From assembly GCA_963846885.1 (NCBI GenBank), contig CAWJXS010000012.1:134784-198783 (forward strand): 64,000 nucleotides of DNA, written 5' to 3'. Within the stretch, counting starts at the first letter, position 1, and the number at the start of each line of letters is the position of its first letter. Positions 44,604 through 52,340 of this stretch are shown one piece after another. The notes beneath the pieces were generated by a model, which saw only the letters and a list, made by a program, of their open reading frames with translations, was not told the origin of the DNA and did no database searches. The translations under genes and the position numbers were made by a program. The stretch comes from RPQJ01 sp963846885 (GTDB taxonomy: Bacteria > Pseudomonadota > Gammaproteobacteria > Steroidobacterales > Steroidobacteraceae).

Positions 44604-45991
44604 CGTGCTGCTCCTGGCTGGCCCAGCAGGAAATCGGAGGGTGGCGTGGCCGGTGGCCGGCTGCGATCGAAGGCGACGGCGCCGTCGATGTAGACGAGGT
44701 CGGCCAGGGCGTAGACGCTGAACGGGTCGCGATTCCAGATCACGACGTCGGCAGCCTTGCCGGGCTCGAGCGTGCCAACCCGGTCGGCGATGCCGAGCGA
44801 GCGAGCCGCGTTCGACGTGACCCAGCGGATGGCCCGCTCTGGCGGTATGACGAGGCCGGCGCGATTGCCGCGCGTCATCGCCTTGGCCGCCTCCTGGTTG
44901 AGGCGCTGGATGCCTTCTTCCGAGTCGGAGTGCACGATGGCGCAGCCGTTCGCCGGCGCGTCGACGTACGCAAGGTTCTCCCAGATGCCGTCGTAAGCTT
45001 CGAGCTTGAAGCCCCACCAGTCCGCCCACAGCGCGCCGCACACGCCTTCCTGTGCCAGCCGGTCCGCCAGCTTGTAGGCCTCCACTCCGTGATGGAAGGC
45101 CGCGATGCGGAAGCCGAACTCCTTCGCCATGTCCAGCATCACGGCCATTTCATCGACGCGGTAGCAGTGCACATGCACCTGCACCTTGCCTTCCATCGCG
45201 CCCACCAGTGTTTCCAGTTGCAGGTCGCGCTTGGGCGGGGTGGGGCGCTCGGCCGGATCGCGATCCTTCTCTTTCTTTTTTTCGTAGGCGGCCAGTTCGG
45301 CCTCGTACTTCTGCTGCTGGCGCTGGTAATCCTGGGCATCCGCAAACGCCTGGCGATAGCCCGCGACGTTGCCCATGCGAGTCGAGGGCGCCTGATCGCG
45401 CTGACCATAGACCCGCTTCGGATTCTCGCCGCAGGCCATCTTGAGCCCGTGCGGCGCGCCGGGAAATTTCATCGCCTGGTACGTGGTCGCCGGCACGTTG
45501 CGCAACGTGACGCCGCGGCCGCCAATCAGGTTGGCCGAGCCCGGCAGCACCTGCAGCGTGGTGACGCCGCCGGCAAGCGCCGTGGCAAACCCCGGGTCCT
45601 GCGGCCAGACGGAATGCTCGGCCCACACGGCGGCCGTGACGGGGCTCGTCGCCTCGTTGCCGTCGTCCGTCGCGCCGATGCCGGGGCTCGCGTACACGCC
45701 GAGGTGTGAGTGCACGTCGATGAGGCCCGGCGTGACCCAGCGGCCCTTGGCGTCGACCTCTGTCGCGTCACCACCGGGCAACCCGGGGCCGACAGCGACG
45801 ATCTTGCCGTCGCGGATCAGCACGTCCGCGCCATCGAGCCTGCGGCCCGCGCCGTCGAGCACCGTGGCGTTGCGGATGAGTGTCGGCGTGCTGGCTGCGG
45901 GCCGGTACGTGGACGGGTACGGATCGTTTGCCGCGGCAGCACTGCACGCCCAGAGCGTCAGCGCGATCCAGCCAAGCAGTCGAATGTTCAT
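44600..45991 (-). CDS. Periplasmic amidohydrolase with intact metal site
   Basis: 463 residues from ATG at 45991, giving the signal peptide MNIRLLGWIALTLWACSAAA. The superfamily elements are complete: TLIRNATVLDGAGRRLDGAD, PGLIDVHSHLGVYASP (HxH metal pair), VHCYRVDEMA, IAAFHHGVEAYKLA, AIVHSDSEEGIQ (catalytic Asp region) and GTLEPGKAADVVIWNRDPFS. A charged insertion (QQQKYEAELAAYEKKKEKDR) lies mid-protein. Likely a secreted peptidase or amidase-type hydrolase of the imidazolonepropionase-like clade; substrate unknown. It is first in a two-gene operon with the metal-ligand-free relative. Confidence 0.85.
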   Translation of the reverse strand: MNIRLLGWIALTLWACSAAAANDPYPSTYRPAASTPTLIRNATVLDGAGRRLDGADVLIRDGKIVAVGPGLPGGDATEVDAKGRWVTPGLIDVHSHLGVYASPGIGATDDGNEATSPVTAAVWAEHSVWPQDPGFATALAGGVTTLQVLPGSANLIGGRGVTLRNVPATTYQAMKFPGAPHGLKMACGENPKRVYGQRDQAPSTRMGNVAGYRQAFADAQDYQRQQQKYEAELAAYEKKKEKDRDPAERPTPPKRDLQLETLVGAMEGKVQVHVHCYRVDEMAVMLDMAKEFGFRIAAFHHGVEAYKLADRLAQEGVCGALWADWWGFKLEAYDGIWENLAYVDAPANGCAIVHSDSEEGIQRLNQEAAKAMTRGNRAGLVIPPERAIRWVTSNAARSLGIADRVGTLEPGKAADVVIWNRDPFSVYALADLVYIDGAVAFDRSRPPATPPSDFLLGQPGAAR

Positions 45992-46209
45992 GCGGCGGTT
46001 CCCCTGCGTGAGCATTGCGCATGCTCTCTGTGATTTATTGGCACGGCGTGCCCGCTGCGACATCGTGCGCAGCGAGCATAACGGAAGGCGGCGCCCGAAC
46101 GGAACGCAACGCAGTGGATCGGCGTCGTCAGGCATCGGCTCCGGGGCCTTCCCCTTGGAAAGGCGACACGCGCTCTGGGAACGGCCGGAGCCGATGTGCC
46201 AGCTGCCGT

Positions 46210-46696
46210 TCAGGTCAGTCGCGTCACGAGTTCGGCGGCTGCCGGGAAGCGTGCCAGCAGCGCGGAGCGCTCGCCGAGTTCGAAATGGTCGAAATCGAAT
46301 GCGGGCGCCACGGTGCAACCCACGAGCACGTAGGGCGTGCCTGCCGCCGGCGCGGCGCCGAACCAGCGGCCCGCGGGCACGACGTGCTGCAGCACCTCGC
46401 CCCGAGCCAGGTCCTTGCCCAGGCGGGTGACATGCAGTCCGGGCGGGGTCGCTCTCGTCGAGCTCGAACACTTCGAGCGTGCCGCCAAGGTAGTGGTGCC
46501 AGCCTTCGTCGGCGTCGATCCGGTGCAGTCGCGAAACCTGGCCCGCCGGCAGCAGGAAGTAAATCATGGTCGCCGCTGCCCGGCCTGCGCCTGCGGTCCG
46601 GGCGGCCCGGTAGGTCTCGCGGTAGAACCCGCCCTCGGGATGCGGCAGCAGGCCAAGGTCGCGAACGAGATCGTCCGCGGCGGGCAGCGACTTCAT
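46210..46696 (-). CDS. DUF985 cupin family protein, frame broken once
   Basis: About 161 residues read across one extra base near 46450. From ATG at 46696: LGLLPHPEGGFYRETYRAAR, ATMIYFLLPAGQVSRLHRI, DEGWHHYLGGTLEVFEL; then in the second frame TPPGLHVTRLGKDLARGEV, QHVVPAGRWFGAAPAAGTP and YVLVGCTVAPAFDFDHFELG. This is the complete DUF985/cupin_5 sequence with the metal-site His residues (LHRIDADEGWHH). These small cupins are of uncertain enzymology. It is divergent from the wax ester synthase gene, 55 bp apart. Confidence 0.8.
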
Positions 46697-46751
46697 TTTC
46701 TGGCTCCGGATGGGGCGGTCGCCTATATTGCCAAAGAACGAAGGAGATCCC

Positions 46752-48278
46752 ATGGCCGACAGCAAGCCGCTCAACCTGCTCGACCTGAGTTTCGTGCTCA
46801 TGGAGACGCGTCAGACCCCGATGCACGTGGCCGGGCTGCAGACGTTCGCGCCGCCAGCCAATGCGCCCCGCGACTACGCGCGCCAGGTGTACGAATACCT
46901 GCGCAGTTATCCGGTGACGGCCGCGCCGTTCAATTTCGTGCTGCGCGGCATGGGCAGCGGCCGGCTGCGGCCCACGTTCGAGGTCGCGAAGAAGGTCGAC
47001 CTCGACTATCACCTGCGGCACTCGGCGCTGCCCTATCCGGGCGGCGAGCGCGAACTGGGCGTGCTGATCTCGCGCCTGCATTCGAACCCCATGGACATGG
47101 ATCGCCCGCTCTGGGAGATCCACCTGATCGAGGGTCTGCACGGCGGGCGTTTCGCGCTGTACGCGAAGCTGCATCATTCGCTGGCGGACGGCGTGTCGGG
47201 CGTGGGGTTGCTCAATTTCTCGGCCGACCCAGCCGCGAGCGACACTCCGCCGATCTGGGCCGCCGAGCGCCCACGCAAGGAACGCACGCAGAAGAATGCG
47301 GGCCGCTTCGGCGCGCTGAGCCTGCTGCCGGCGGCGCTCGCCAACCAGGCGCGCGAATGGCCGAGTCTCGCGCAGGGCCTCGCCGGCACCGCCAAGGCCG
47401 CGATCGGCATCAAGCCGAATCCGGATTTCACCTCGCTGGCGGAAGCGCCGCGCACGATCTTCAACGTCAACGTCACGCCCCAGCGGCGAGTGGCGACCCA
47501 GGCCACGAGCCTCGATCGACTGAAGCGCATCGGCGAGGCTGCGGGCGGCAGCCTCAACGACGTGGTGCTCGCTGCGTGCAGCGCCGCACTCAGGCGTTAC
47601 CTGCTCGAGCTCGACGCGTTGCCGCGCAGGTCGCTGGTCACGTCGATTCCCGTAGCGTTGCCCCGCGACCTGAGCCAGGCGGGCGGCAATGCGATCAGCT
47701 TCGCCAACGTGCGGCTCGCGACCGATCTCGACGACGTGCGCGAGCGCTTCGACGTGATCCGCCGCAGCAGTGCCGCGGGGCGCGACTTCCTCAAGCAGAT
47801 GAGTCCGCGCGCGCTGATCGATTACACGGTGCTGATCAGTTCGCCGCAGATCCTGACGCGGCTGCCGGGCATCGGCTCGCGCGTGCCGCCCATCTACAAC
47901 ATCATCATCTCGAACGTGCCCGGACCGCGCGGCAAGCTCTATTTCCTGGGGGCCGAGATGGAGGCCTATTACCCGATTTCGGCGCTCGCCCACGGGCAGG
48001 CGCTGAACATCACGGTGCTGAGCTACGCGGGCGGCCTGTATTTCGGCTTCACGGGCTGCGCCGACAAGGTGCCGCACCTGCAGCGTCTCGCGGTGTACAC
48101 GGGCGACGCGATCGACGAGCTCGAGCGGGTTTTCCTGCGCGCGCGTGCCGGGAAGGTGGGGAAGGATGGGAAGGGCAGGAAGGCAGGAAGGACAGGAAGG
48201 ACGGGAAGGGCAGGAAGGTCAGGAAGGTGCAGAAGAAGGCGGTCGTGGCGAAGGCGGCGCCAGTGCGCAAGACGGTGA
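46752..48278 (+). CDS. Wax ester synthase/diacylglycerol acyltransferase (WS/DGAT) with repeat-encoded tail
   Basis: 508 residues as written. AAGGAG lies eight bases before ATG. The condensation-type acyltransferase motif HHxxxDG is present (KLHHSLADGVSGVG, residue ~140), along with PLWEIHLIEGL and the C-terminal NVPGPRGKLYFLGA. It makes wax esters and/or triacylglycerol from acyl-CoA. The last ~45 codons fall in a 9-bp minisatellite; one unit (48182-48189) is 8 bp, and restoring that base changes the tail to a Lys-rich one ending KPRRRKSTPA with stop at 48308-48310. Unlike the present Arg/Gly tail, that version looks natural, so the true end is probably 48310. Confidence 0.9.
   Translation: MADSKPLNLLDLSFVLMETRQTPMHVAGLQTFAPPANAPRDYARQVYEYLRSYPVTAAPFNFVLRGMGSGRLRPTFEVAKKVDLDYHLRHSALPYPGGERELGVLISRLHSNPMDMDRPLWEIHLIEGLHGGRFALYAKLHHSLADGVSGVGLLNFSADPAASDTPPIWAAERPRKERTQKNAGRFGALSLLPAALANQAREWPSLAQGLAGTAKAAIGIKPNPDFTSLAEAPRTIFNVNVTPQRRVATQATSLDRLKRIGEAAGGSLNDVVLAACSAALRRYLLELDALPRRSLVTSIPVALPRDLSQAGGNAISFANVRLATDLDDVRERFDVIRRSSAAGRDFLKQMSPRALIDYTVLISSPQILTRLPGIGSRVPPIYNIIISNVPGPRGKLYFLGAEMEAYYPISALAHGQALNITVLSYAGGLYFGFTGCADKVPHLQRLAVYTGDAIDELERVFLRARAGKVGKDGKGRKAGRTGRTGRAGRSGRCRRRRSWRRRRQCARR
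48150..48234 (+). repeat. 9-bp minisatellite (GGGCAGGAA) with G-quadruplex motif in the WS/DGAT 3' end
   Basis: Units at 48173-48181, 48182-48189 (8 bp only), 48190-48198, 48199-48207, 48208-48216, 48217-48225 and 48226-48234 vary around GG(G/A/T)CAGGAA. Just before it, four G runs (48150-48152, 48158-48161, 48168-48170, 48173-48175) with short loops satisfy a G-quadruplex pattern. The same GGGCAGGAA word recurs after the ZIP gene near 8230-8250. Confidence 0.8.
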
Positions 48279-48319
48279 AGCCGAGACGCCGGAAATCGAC
48301 GCCGGCCTGAATCGACCTT

Positions 48320-49057
48320 CTACCAGCGCTCCGACCAGGGCCGCAGGTCGAGCTCGAACGTCCAGGCGTCGCGCGGCTGGTTGTGCAGGAACCAGTACGC
48401 GTCGGCGATGTGGTCCGGCGCCAGGATGCCGTCGTCGCTCCTGCGCGCATACACGTCGGGAAAGTTGTCGCGGATGAACGCCGTGTCGATCGCGCCGTCG
48501 ATGATCACGTGCGCGACGTGCACGTTCAGCGGGCCCAGTTCACGCGCCATGCTTTGCGCCAGCGCGCGCAACGCGTGCTTGGCGCCGGCGAAGGCCGCGA
48601 AACTGGCGGCTCCACGCAGGCTGGCCGTGGCGCCGGTGAAGATGATCGTGCCGCGCCGACGCTGCGCCATGCGCTGCGCCACGGCCTGGCCGTTGAGAAA
48701 GCCGGCGTAGCAGGCCATCTCCCAGATCTTGAAGTACTTGCGTGCCGTTTCCTCGAGCACGCTGCAGGGCACGTTGGCGCCGATGTTGAAGACGAAGACT
48801 TCGATGTCGCCGATGCGGCTCTCGATGTCCGCGATCAGCGCGACGACTTCGTCTTCCTTGCGCGCGTCGCAGCCGAAGCCGTGGGCTTCACCGCCCGCGG
48901 CAACGATCGAGTCGACCAGTGCCTGCAGCCGATCCGCCGAACGGCGCGTGACGCACGCCACGTAGCCTTCCTGCGCGAAGCGACGGGCAATTGCGCTGCC
49001 CGTCGCATCGCCCGCGCCCACCACCAGGGCCACCGGCTTGCGCTGTGTCGTGGACAT
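48320..49057 (-). CDS. SDR family oxidoreductase with Phe replacing the catalytic Tyr
   Basis: 245 residues, one Rossmann domain: LVVGAGDATGSAIARRFAQE (cofactor loop), FNIGANVPCSVLE (NNAG-like), IIFTGATASLRGAASFAAF and then FAGAKHALRALAQSMARELG. The classical YxxxK is here FxxxK, so the catalytic Tyr is missing while Lys is kept; a PG motif is also replaced by VIIDGAID. I have the impression that a whole SDR subgroup reads this way, so it is not a local mutation. The protein may be a reductase with altered mechanism or a binding protein. It shares no operon overlap with the DUF937 gene (11-bp gap, same strand). Confidence 0.85.
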   Translation of the reverse strand: MSTTQRKPVALVVGAGDATGSAIARRFAQEGYVACVTRRSADRLQALVDSIVAAGGEAHGFGCDARKEDEVVALIADIESRIGDIEVFVFNIGANVPCSVLEETARKYFKIWEMACYAGFLNGQAVAQRMAQRRRGTIIFTGATASLRGAASFAAFAGAKHALRALAQSMARELGPLNVHVAHVIIDGAIDTAFIRDNFPDVYARRSDDGILAPDHIADAYWFLHNQPRDAWTFELDLRPWSERW

Positions 49058-49068
49058 GGCGGCTGCGG

Positions 49069-49665
49069 TCAGCGCAGGAACTTGCTGGCCAGGCCCATGA
49101 TGTCGTCGAGCGGATTGCCGTCGCCGTCCATGTCGAGCATGCCGGCCAGTCCCTGTGCATTCGACCGGCCACCCTGGCCCAGCAGGCCGCCGAGCAAGCC
49201 GCCCAACCCGCCGTCGAGTCCGCCGCCCAGGCTGGCGCCGGCAGGCGCTGCCGCTTGCCCCGTGCTCTGCTTGGCCATGAATCCGGCCACGAGCATGGCG
49301 AGCATCGGCAGCATCTTCTTGAGCAGGGCAGGATCGATTCCCGAGCTTGCGGCCGCGTTCTGCGCCACTGTCCGGCTGACGTCCGGTGAGCCGAAGATCT
49401 GCCCCAGCACGTCGTTGCCGCGGCCGACGTTCGTGGGCTGCGGGCTCAGCACGTCATCGAGCAGGCCGCCGCCGCCCAGGTTGCCGAGCATGCCGGCCAG
49501 GCCGTCGAGACCGGCGGGCTGCGCCTGCGCCTGCTTCTTGAAGCCGCCGAGGAGCGCGGGCATCAGCGCGGCAGTGCCCGCCGCCACCTGCGCCTCGTCG
49601 ACGCCGAGTTCCCTTGCCACCGATTGCAGCCCGCCGAGCTGGTTCAGTAGATCCGTGACCTGCAT
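49069..49665 (-). CDS. DUF937 domain protein
   Basis: 198 residues. Begins MQVTDLLNQLGGLQSVAREL, then GVDEAQVAAGTAALMPALLGG, the DUF937 repeat, with Gly/Leu-rich linkers (GLGGLLGGLLGQGG) and an EF-hand-like DMDGDGNPLDDIMGLA near the C terminus. No signal peptide. Its function is unknown; the DxDGDGN segment may bind a divalent ion. It lies between an SDR and hemG genes on the same strand with short gaps, so it is possibly cotranscribed. Confidence 0.8.
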   Translation of the reverse strand: MQVTDLLNQLGGLQSVARELGVDEAQVAAGTAALMPALLGGFKKQAQAQPAGLDGLAGMLGNLGGGGLLDDVLSPQPTNVGRGNDVLGQIFGSPDVSRTVAQNAAASSGIDPALLKKMLPMLAMLVAGFMAKQSTGQAAAPAGASLGGGLDGGLGGLLGGLLGQGGRSNAQGLAGMLDMDGDGNPLDDIMGLASKFLR

Positions 49666-49695
49666 TTTCCTGGTTCTCCCTGCGTGTGTTGTCGT

Positions 49696-50232
49696 TCAGC
49701 GAAGCGTGAGCAGGTGCTCGCCATAGGCGCGCACGTCGTCCCAGTTGGTGTAATCGATCACTGCGCTGGTGTCGGTGGGGCCGTGGGTCATGCGCATGAT
49801 CAGCCGGATCATGAAGCGGTCGAGCCACGGCCAGGCCGGGTAGTCGACCTTGCCCGCGATGACCTTGAGGTCGCGCGGTTGCCACGGCGAGAGCTGCAGG
49901 AACTTCTGCATGTACCGGTTGCCCGTCACCGTCGACTTCTCGGGCACGCGCGCCACGACCGACACGTTGAAAAAGCTGTTCGGGCGGGCGTCGAGCTCAG
50001 CCCGGTGACGCGTGACGAAATCGAGCACGCTGCGATCGTACTTGCCGTAAAGCACCGGCGCCCCGAGTGCGACCACGTCGTAGCGCATCCAGTCGACGCC
50101 TTCATGGGACGCCTCGACCAGGTCCATCGTCTCGGCCGCGCCGCCGGCCGCCACGATGCTTTCGCGCAGGCGACGGGCGATGCGCGCGGTGTGCCCGCCG
50201 CGGCTCATGTACAGGATCAGCACTGAAGTCAT
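49696..50232 (-). CDS. hemG: Protoporphyrinogen oxidase HemG (flavodoxin type)
   Basis: 178 residues (E. coli HemG 181). Flavodoxin-like FMN site LILYMSRGGHTARIARRL, then YDVVALGAPVLYGKYDRSVL, FFNVSVVARVPEKSTVTGN, the HemG-specific helical loop QKFLQLSPWQPRDLKVIAGK, and DYPAWPWLDRFMIRLIM with membrane-associating Trp/Leu residues. It oxidises protoporphyrinogen IX to protoporphyrin IX using the quinone pool. HemG is largely restricted to gammaproteobacteria, which supports the taxonomy. Confidence 0.92.
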   Translation of the reverse strand: MTSVLILYMSRGGHTARIARRLRESIVAAGGAAETMDLVEASHEGVDWMRYDVVALGAPVLYGKYDRSVLDFVTRHRAELDARPNSFFNVSVVARVPEKSTVTGNRYMQKFLQLSPWQPRDLKVIAGKVDYPAWPWLDRFMIRLIMRMTHGPTDTSAVIDYTNWDDVRAYGEHLLTLR

Positions 50233-50350
50233 GGTCGCGTTTTCACCCTGCGAGTTGCGGATATCGCAGGGGGCATCTTAGTACAGCGCGAGCGGCCGGA
50301 AGGGTGCGAGAATTCCACAGGGAGCGTTTGCGGCAAGGAGGCGTCCGGGA

Positions 50351-50992
50351 GTGAGTTCGAGCACCTATTCGCAGCGGGAAGAGTGGCTGAACTGCGCCGT
50401 GCACGTCGTCGGCATCGTGGCGTGCTGCGTCGCCCTGCCGGTGCTCATCGCTGCGGGGCGACAGGCTGGCGACCCGTGGCTGCTCGCGAGTGGCGTCGTA
50501 TTCGGCCTGAGCGCACTGCTGATGTTCACGACGTCGGCGCTGTACCACGCCGCCCGCGATCCGGTCGCGCGGCTGCGGCTGCGGCGCTTCGATCACGCGG
50601 CGATCTACGTGCTGATCGCGGGCACCTATACGCCGTTCACGCTCGGAGCGTTGCGGGGCAGCTGGGGCTGGTCGCTCGCCATCGTGATCTGGACGCTGGC
50701 CCTGGCCGGCATCGTCTTCAAGACGACGTCGCTGGGCTTCCGGTTCCATCGCACGTCCGTCGTCCTGTACGTGGTCATGGGGTGGCTGGCGGTGGTCGCG
50801 ATCAAGCCGCTGATGCAGGCCCTGTCACCGTTCGAGCTGGCCTGGCTGGTGGCGGGAGGCCTCTGCTACACGGGCGGCGTTGTCTTCTACCTATGGAAGA
50901 GCCGCCCATATACCCACGCCATCTGGCACGTCTTCGTTTTCGCCGGCGTCGCCTGTCACTTCGTGACGGTGCTCAGCATTACGTCAGGCTGA
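50351..50992 (+). CDS. trhA: Hemolysin III/TrhA family membrane protein
   Basis: 213 residues with seven predicted membrane helices, the PAQR-like fold. Family motifs include EEWLNCAVHVVGIVACCVAL, SALYHAARDPVARLRLRRFD, DHAAIYVLIAGTYTPFTLGA and a C-terminal HAIWHVFVFAGVACHF, whose His residues with the SALYH/D residues form a probable zinc site. Start is GTG at 50351 (preceded by GGCGTCCGGGA, weak). Despite the name, haemolysis is not its demonstrated natural role; TrhA has been linked to membrane energetics. Confidence 0.88.
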   Translation: MSSSTYSQREEWLNCAVHVVGIVACCVALPVLIAAGRQAGDPWLLASGVVFGLSALLMFTTSALYHAARDPVARLRLRRFDHAAIYVLIAGTYTPFTLGALRGSWGWSLAIVIWTLALAGIVFKTTSLGFRFHRTSVVLYVVMGWLAVVAIKPLMQALSPFELAWLVAGGLCYTGGVVFYLWKSRPYTHAIWHVFVFAGVACHFVTVLSITSG

Positions 50993-51073
50993 TCGCGGCG
51001 CCATCGCCGAGCCGCGACCTGCCTTGCGGCGGGGTGCACGCGGAACCCTGCGGTGCCCGCGTGCAGGCCGGCA

Positions 51074-51535
51074 TCATTCCTTCTCGACGTTGACGCGCGT
51101 GCCCTTGACGGTGGACTCGACGAGCTTGACCTCGAAGTCGGGTCCCTTGCGCTTCTTGACCAGCACGTCTTCGCCATCGTCGACTTCGACCTTGTAGATC
51201 TTGCCGTCGAGCTGGGCCTTGAACGTGTCGCGGATGTCGCGCGCACAGCCGTCTTCGCCGCGGCCCTTCTTGAGCGTGACCACTACGTCCTGCGGCGTGC
51301 CCTTGTCCGGCGTCACGCGGAACAGCAGCGTGCCGTCGTTGTTGGCGCCTTCGGAGACTTCGAGACGCCACTTGTTGGAGAGCTTGAGCGGAGCGGCAGG
51401 CACGGTGTCTGCGGGCGCGGCCGCGACAGGTTGCTCGGCGGTCGTGGCCGGCGTCGTGTCCTGGGCGAAGGCAGCGCCTGATGCCAGCGCGAGGGATGCG
51501 GCCAGACCAAGCAAGCCGTGGATGCGCGAATTCAT
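51074..51535 (-). CDS. Hypothetical secreted protein
   Basis: 153 residues with a clear Sec signal (MNSRIHGLLGLAASLALASG, AAFA cleavage). An Ala/Thr/Pro-rich spacer leads to a beta-rich domain of ~95 residues: WRLEVSEGANNDGTLLFRVT, PQDVVVTLKKGRGEDGCARD, IRDTFKAQLDGKIYKVEVDD, EDVLVKKRKGPDFEVKLVES, a compact charged fold with one Cys. I do not recognise the family. It stands alone between trhA and the KGG gene. Confidence 0.7.
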   Translation of the reverse strand: MNSRIHGLLGLAASLALASGAAFAQDTTPATTAEQPVAAAPADTVPAAPLKLSNKWRLEVSEGANNDGTLLFRVTPDKGTPQDVVVTLKKGRGEDGCARDIRDTFKAQLDGKIYKVEVDDGEDVLVKKRKGPDFEVKLVESTVKGTRVNVEKE

Positions 51536-51814
51536 GATGTCGAAGCTCCTGAAGTTTTAAATTTTCCCGCCCCGCACAGCAGATACGGCAGAGGTACCCC
51601 GGCTGTCAACGGTCGGCGCGCTGGCTTGCAGGCGTTGGACGACACGCGGTCGCTGGCGGGCCGTTGTGAAAAATTTTCCTTATAAATCAAATCAATAACC
51701 TCAATTTTCCGCTGAACTCGTGAGCTTCGCTACGGTCGGACAGTACAGGCGGTGACGAGCGCAGGGTTCGTCGTCGGTTCGAAGTCAGCGACGTTGATAT
51801 GGAGGTCGAAAATC

Positions 51815-52153
51815 ATGGCCAATGAAGGCAATCGTGGCGGCAGCGGCAGCGGCAGCTCGAATCGCGGCTTTGCCGCGATGGACCAGCAAAAGCAGCGCGA
51901 GATCGCAAGCAAAGGTGGCTCCGCCTCGGGCGGCAACTTTGCCAATGATCCCGAGCGAGCACGTGAAGCGGGCCGCAAGGGCGGCGAGGTTTCGGGCGGC
52001 AACTTTGCCAACGACCCAGAGCGCGCTGCCGAAGCGGGTCGGAAGGGCGGCGAAGCGTCGCGCGGCGGCGGTCGTAGCGCCCAGAAGCGTAGCGAAGGCA
52101 GCAGTGGCGTTACCGGCACCGATGGCCGCGCCCCGGGCGGCGGCAATAGCTGA
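51815..52153 (+). CDS. KGG-repeat stress-induced protein (Con-10/YciG-like)
   Basis: 112 residues, almost all hydrophilic and Gly/Ser/Arg-rich. It contains three KGG repeats: QKQREIASKGGSASGGNFAN, EAGRKGGEVSGGNFANDPER and EAGRKGGEASRGGG. The family (E. coli YciG, fungal Con-10) is disordered and stress-induced. The repeated GGCAACTTTGCCAA(T/C)GA DNA in units 1 and 2 shows recent internal duplication. GGAGG lies nine bases before the ATG. The 280-bp upstream region has an AT-rich patch (TATAAA at 51681-51686) with no clear -35, possibly a general-stress promoter (inference). Confidence 0.88.
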   Translation: MANEGNRGGSGSGSSNRGFAAMDQQKQREIASKGGSASGGNFANDPERAREAGRKGGEVSGGNFANDPERAAEAGRKGGEASRGGGRSAQKRSEGSSGVTGTDGRAPGGGNS

Positions 52154-52204
52154 GCCGATGTGCGCCTGACAGCACGCGACAGCGTGCACTGAGGCGTGCC
52201 AATC

Positions 52205-52242
52205 GGGGGTGCGTGGTTGCAGGACCGCGCACCCCCTTTTTT
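52205..52242 (+). terminator. Strong Rho-independent terminator after the KGG gene
   Basis: 12-bp stem (52205-52216 with 52225-52236, GGGGGTGCG/CGCACCCCC plus TGG/CCG) with an 8-base loop, then T6. It isolates the KGG gene from the monooxygenase gene downstream. Confidence 0.88.
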
Positions 52243-52340
52243 CTTGCCCGTCCGACGGTGTCCCGGCCGGCGCCTCCGGCGGGGTCAAGATAATCACGAT
52301 TGCGGGTTGGAGCGAAACGAAGCACAGTCCGCGCCAAGCC

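Noticed and set aside
46010..46026. GAGCAT-TGCGC-ATGCTC palindrome upstream of the amidohydrolase operon
   Set aside because: Six-bp arms are common by chance in this composition; no matching operator family recognised.
46224..48077. 617-residue minus-strand frame opposite the wax ester synthase, partly continuing the DUF985 cupin
   Set aside because: Only its last part is the cupin; the rest is the mirror of the acyltransferase. The cupin starts at 46696.
48173..48234. Short regular repeats as a CRISPR array
   Set aside because: Unit is 9 bp with no spacers and lies within a coding frame; it is a minisatellite.
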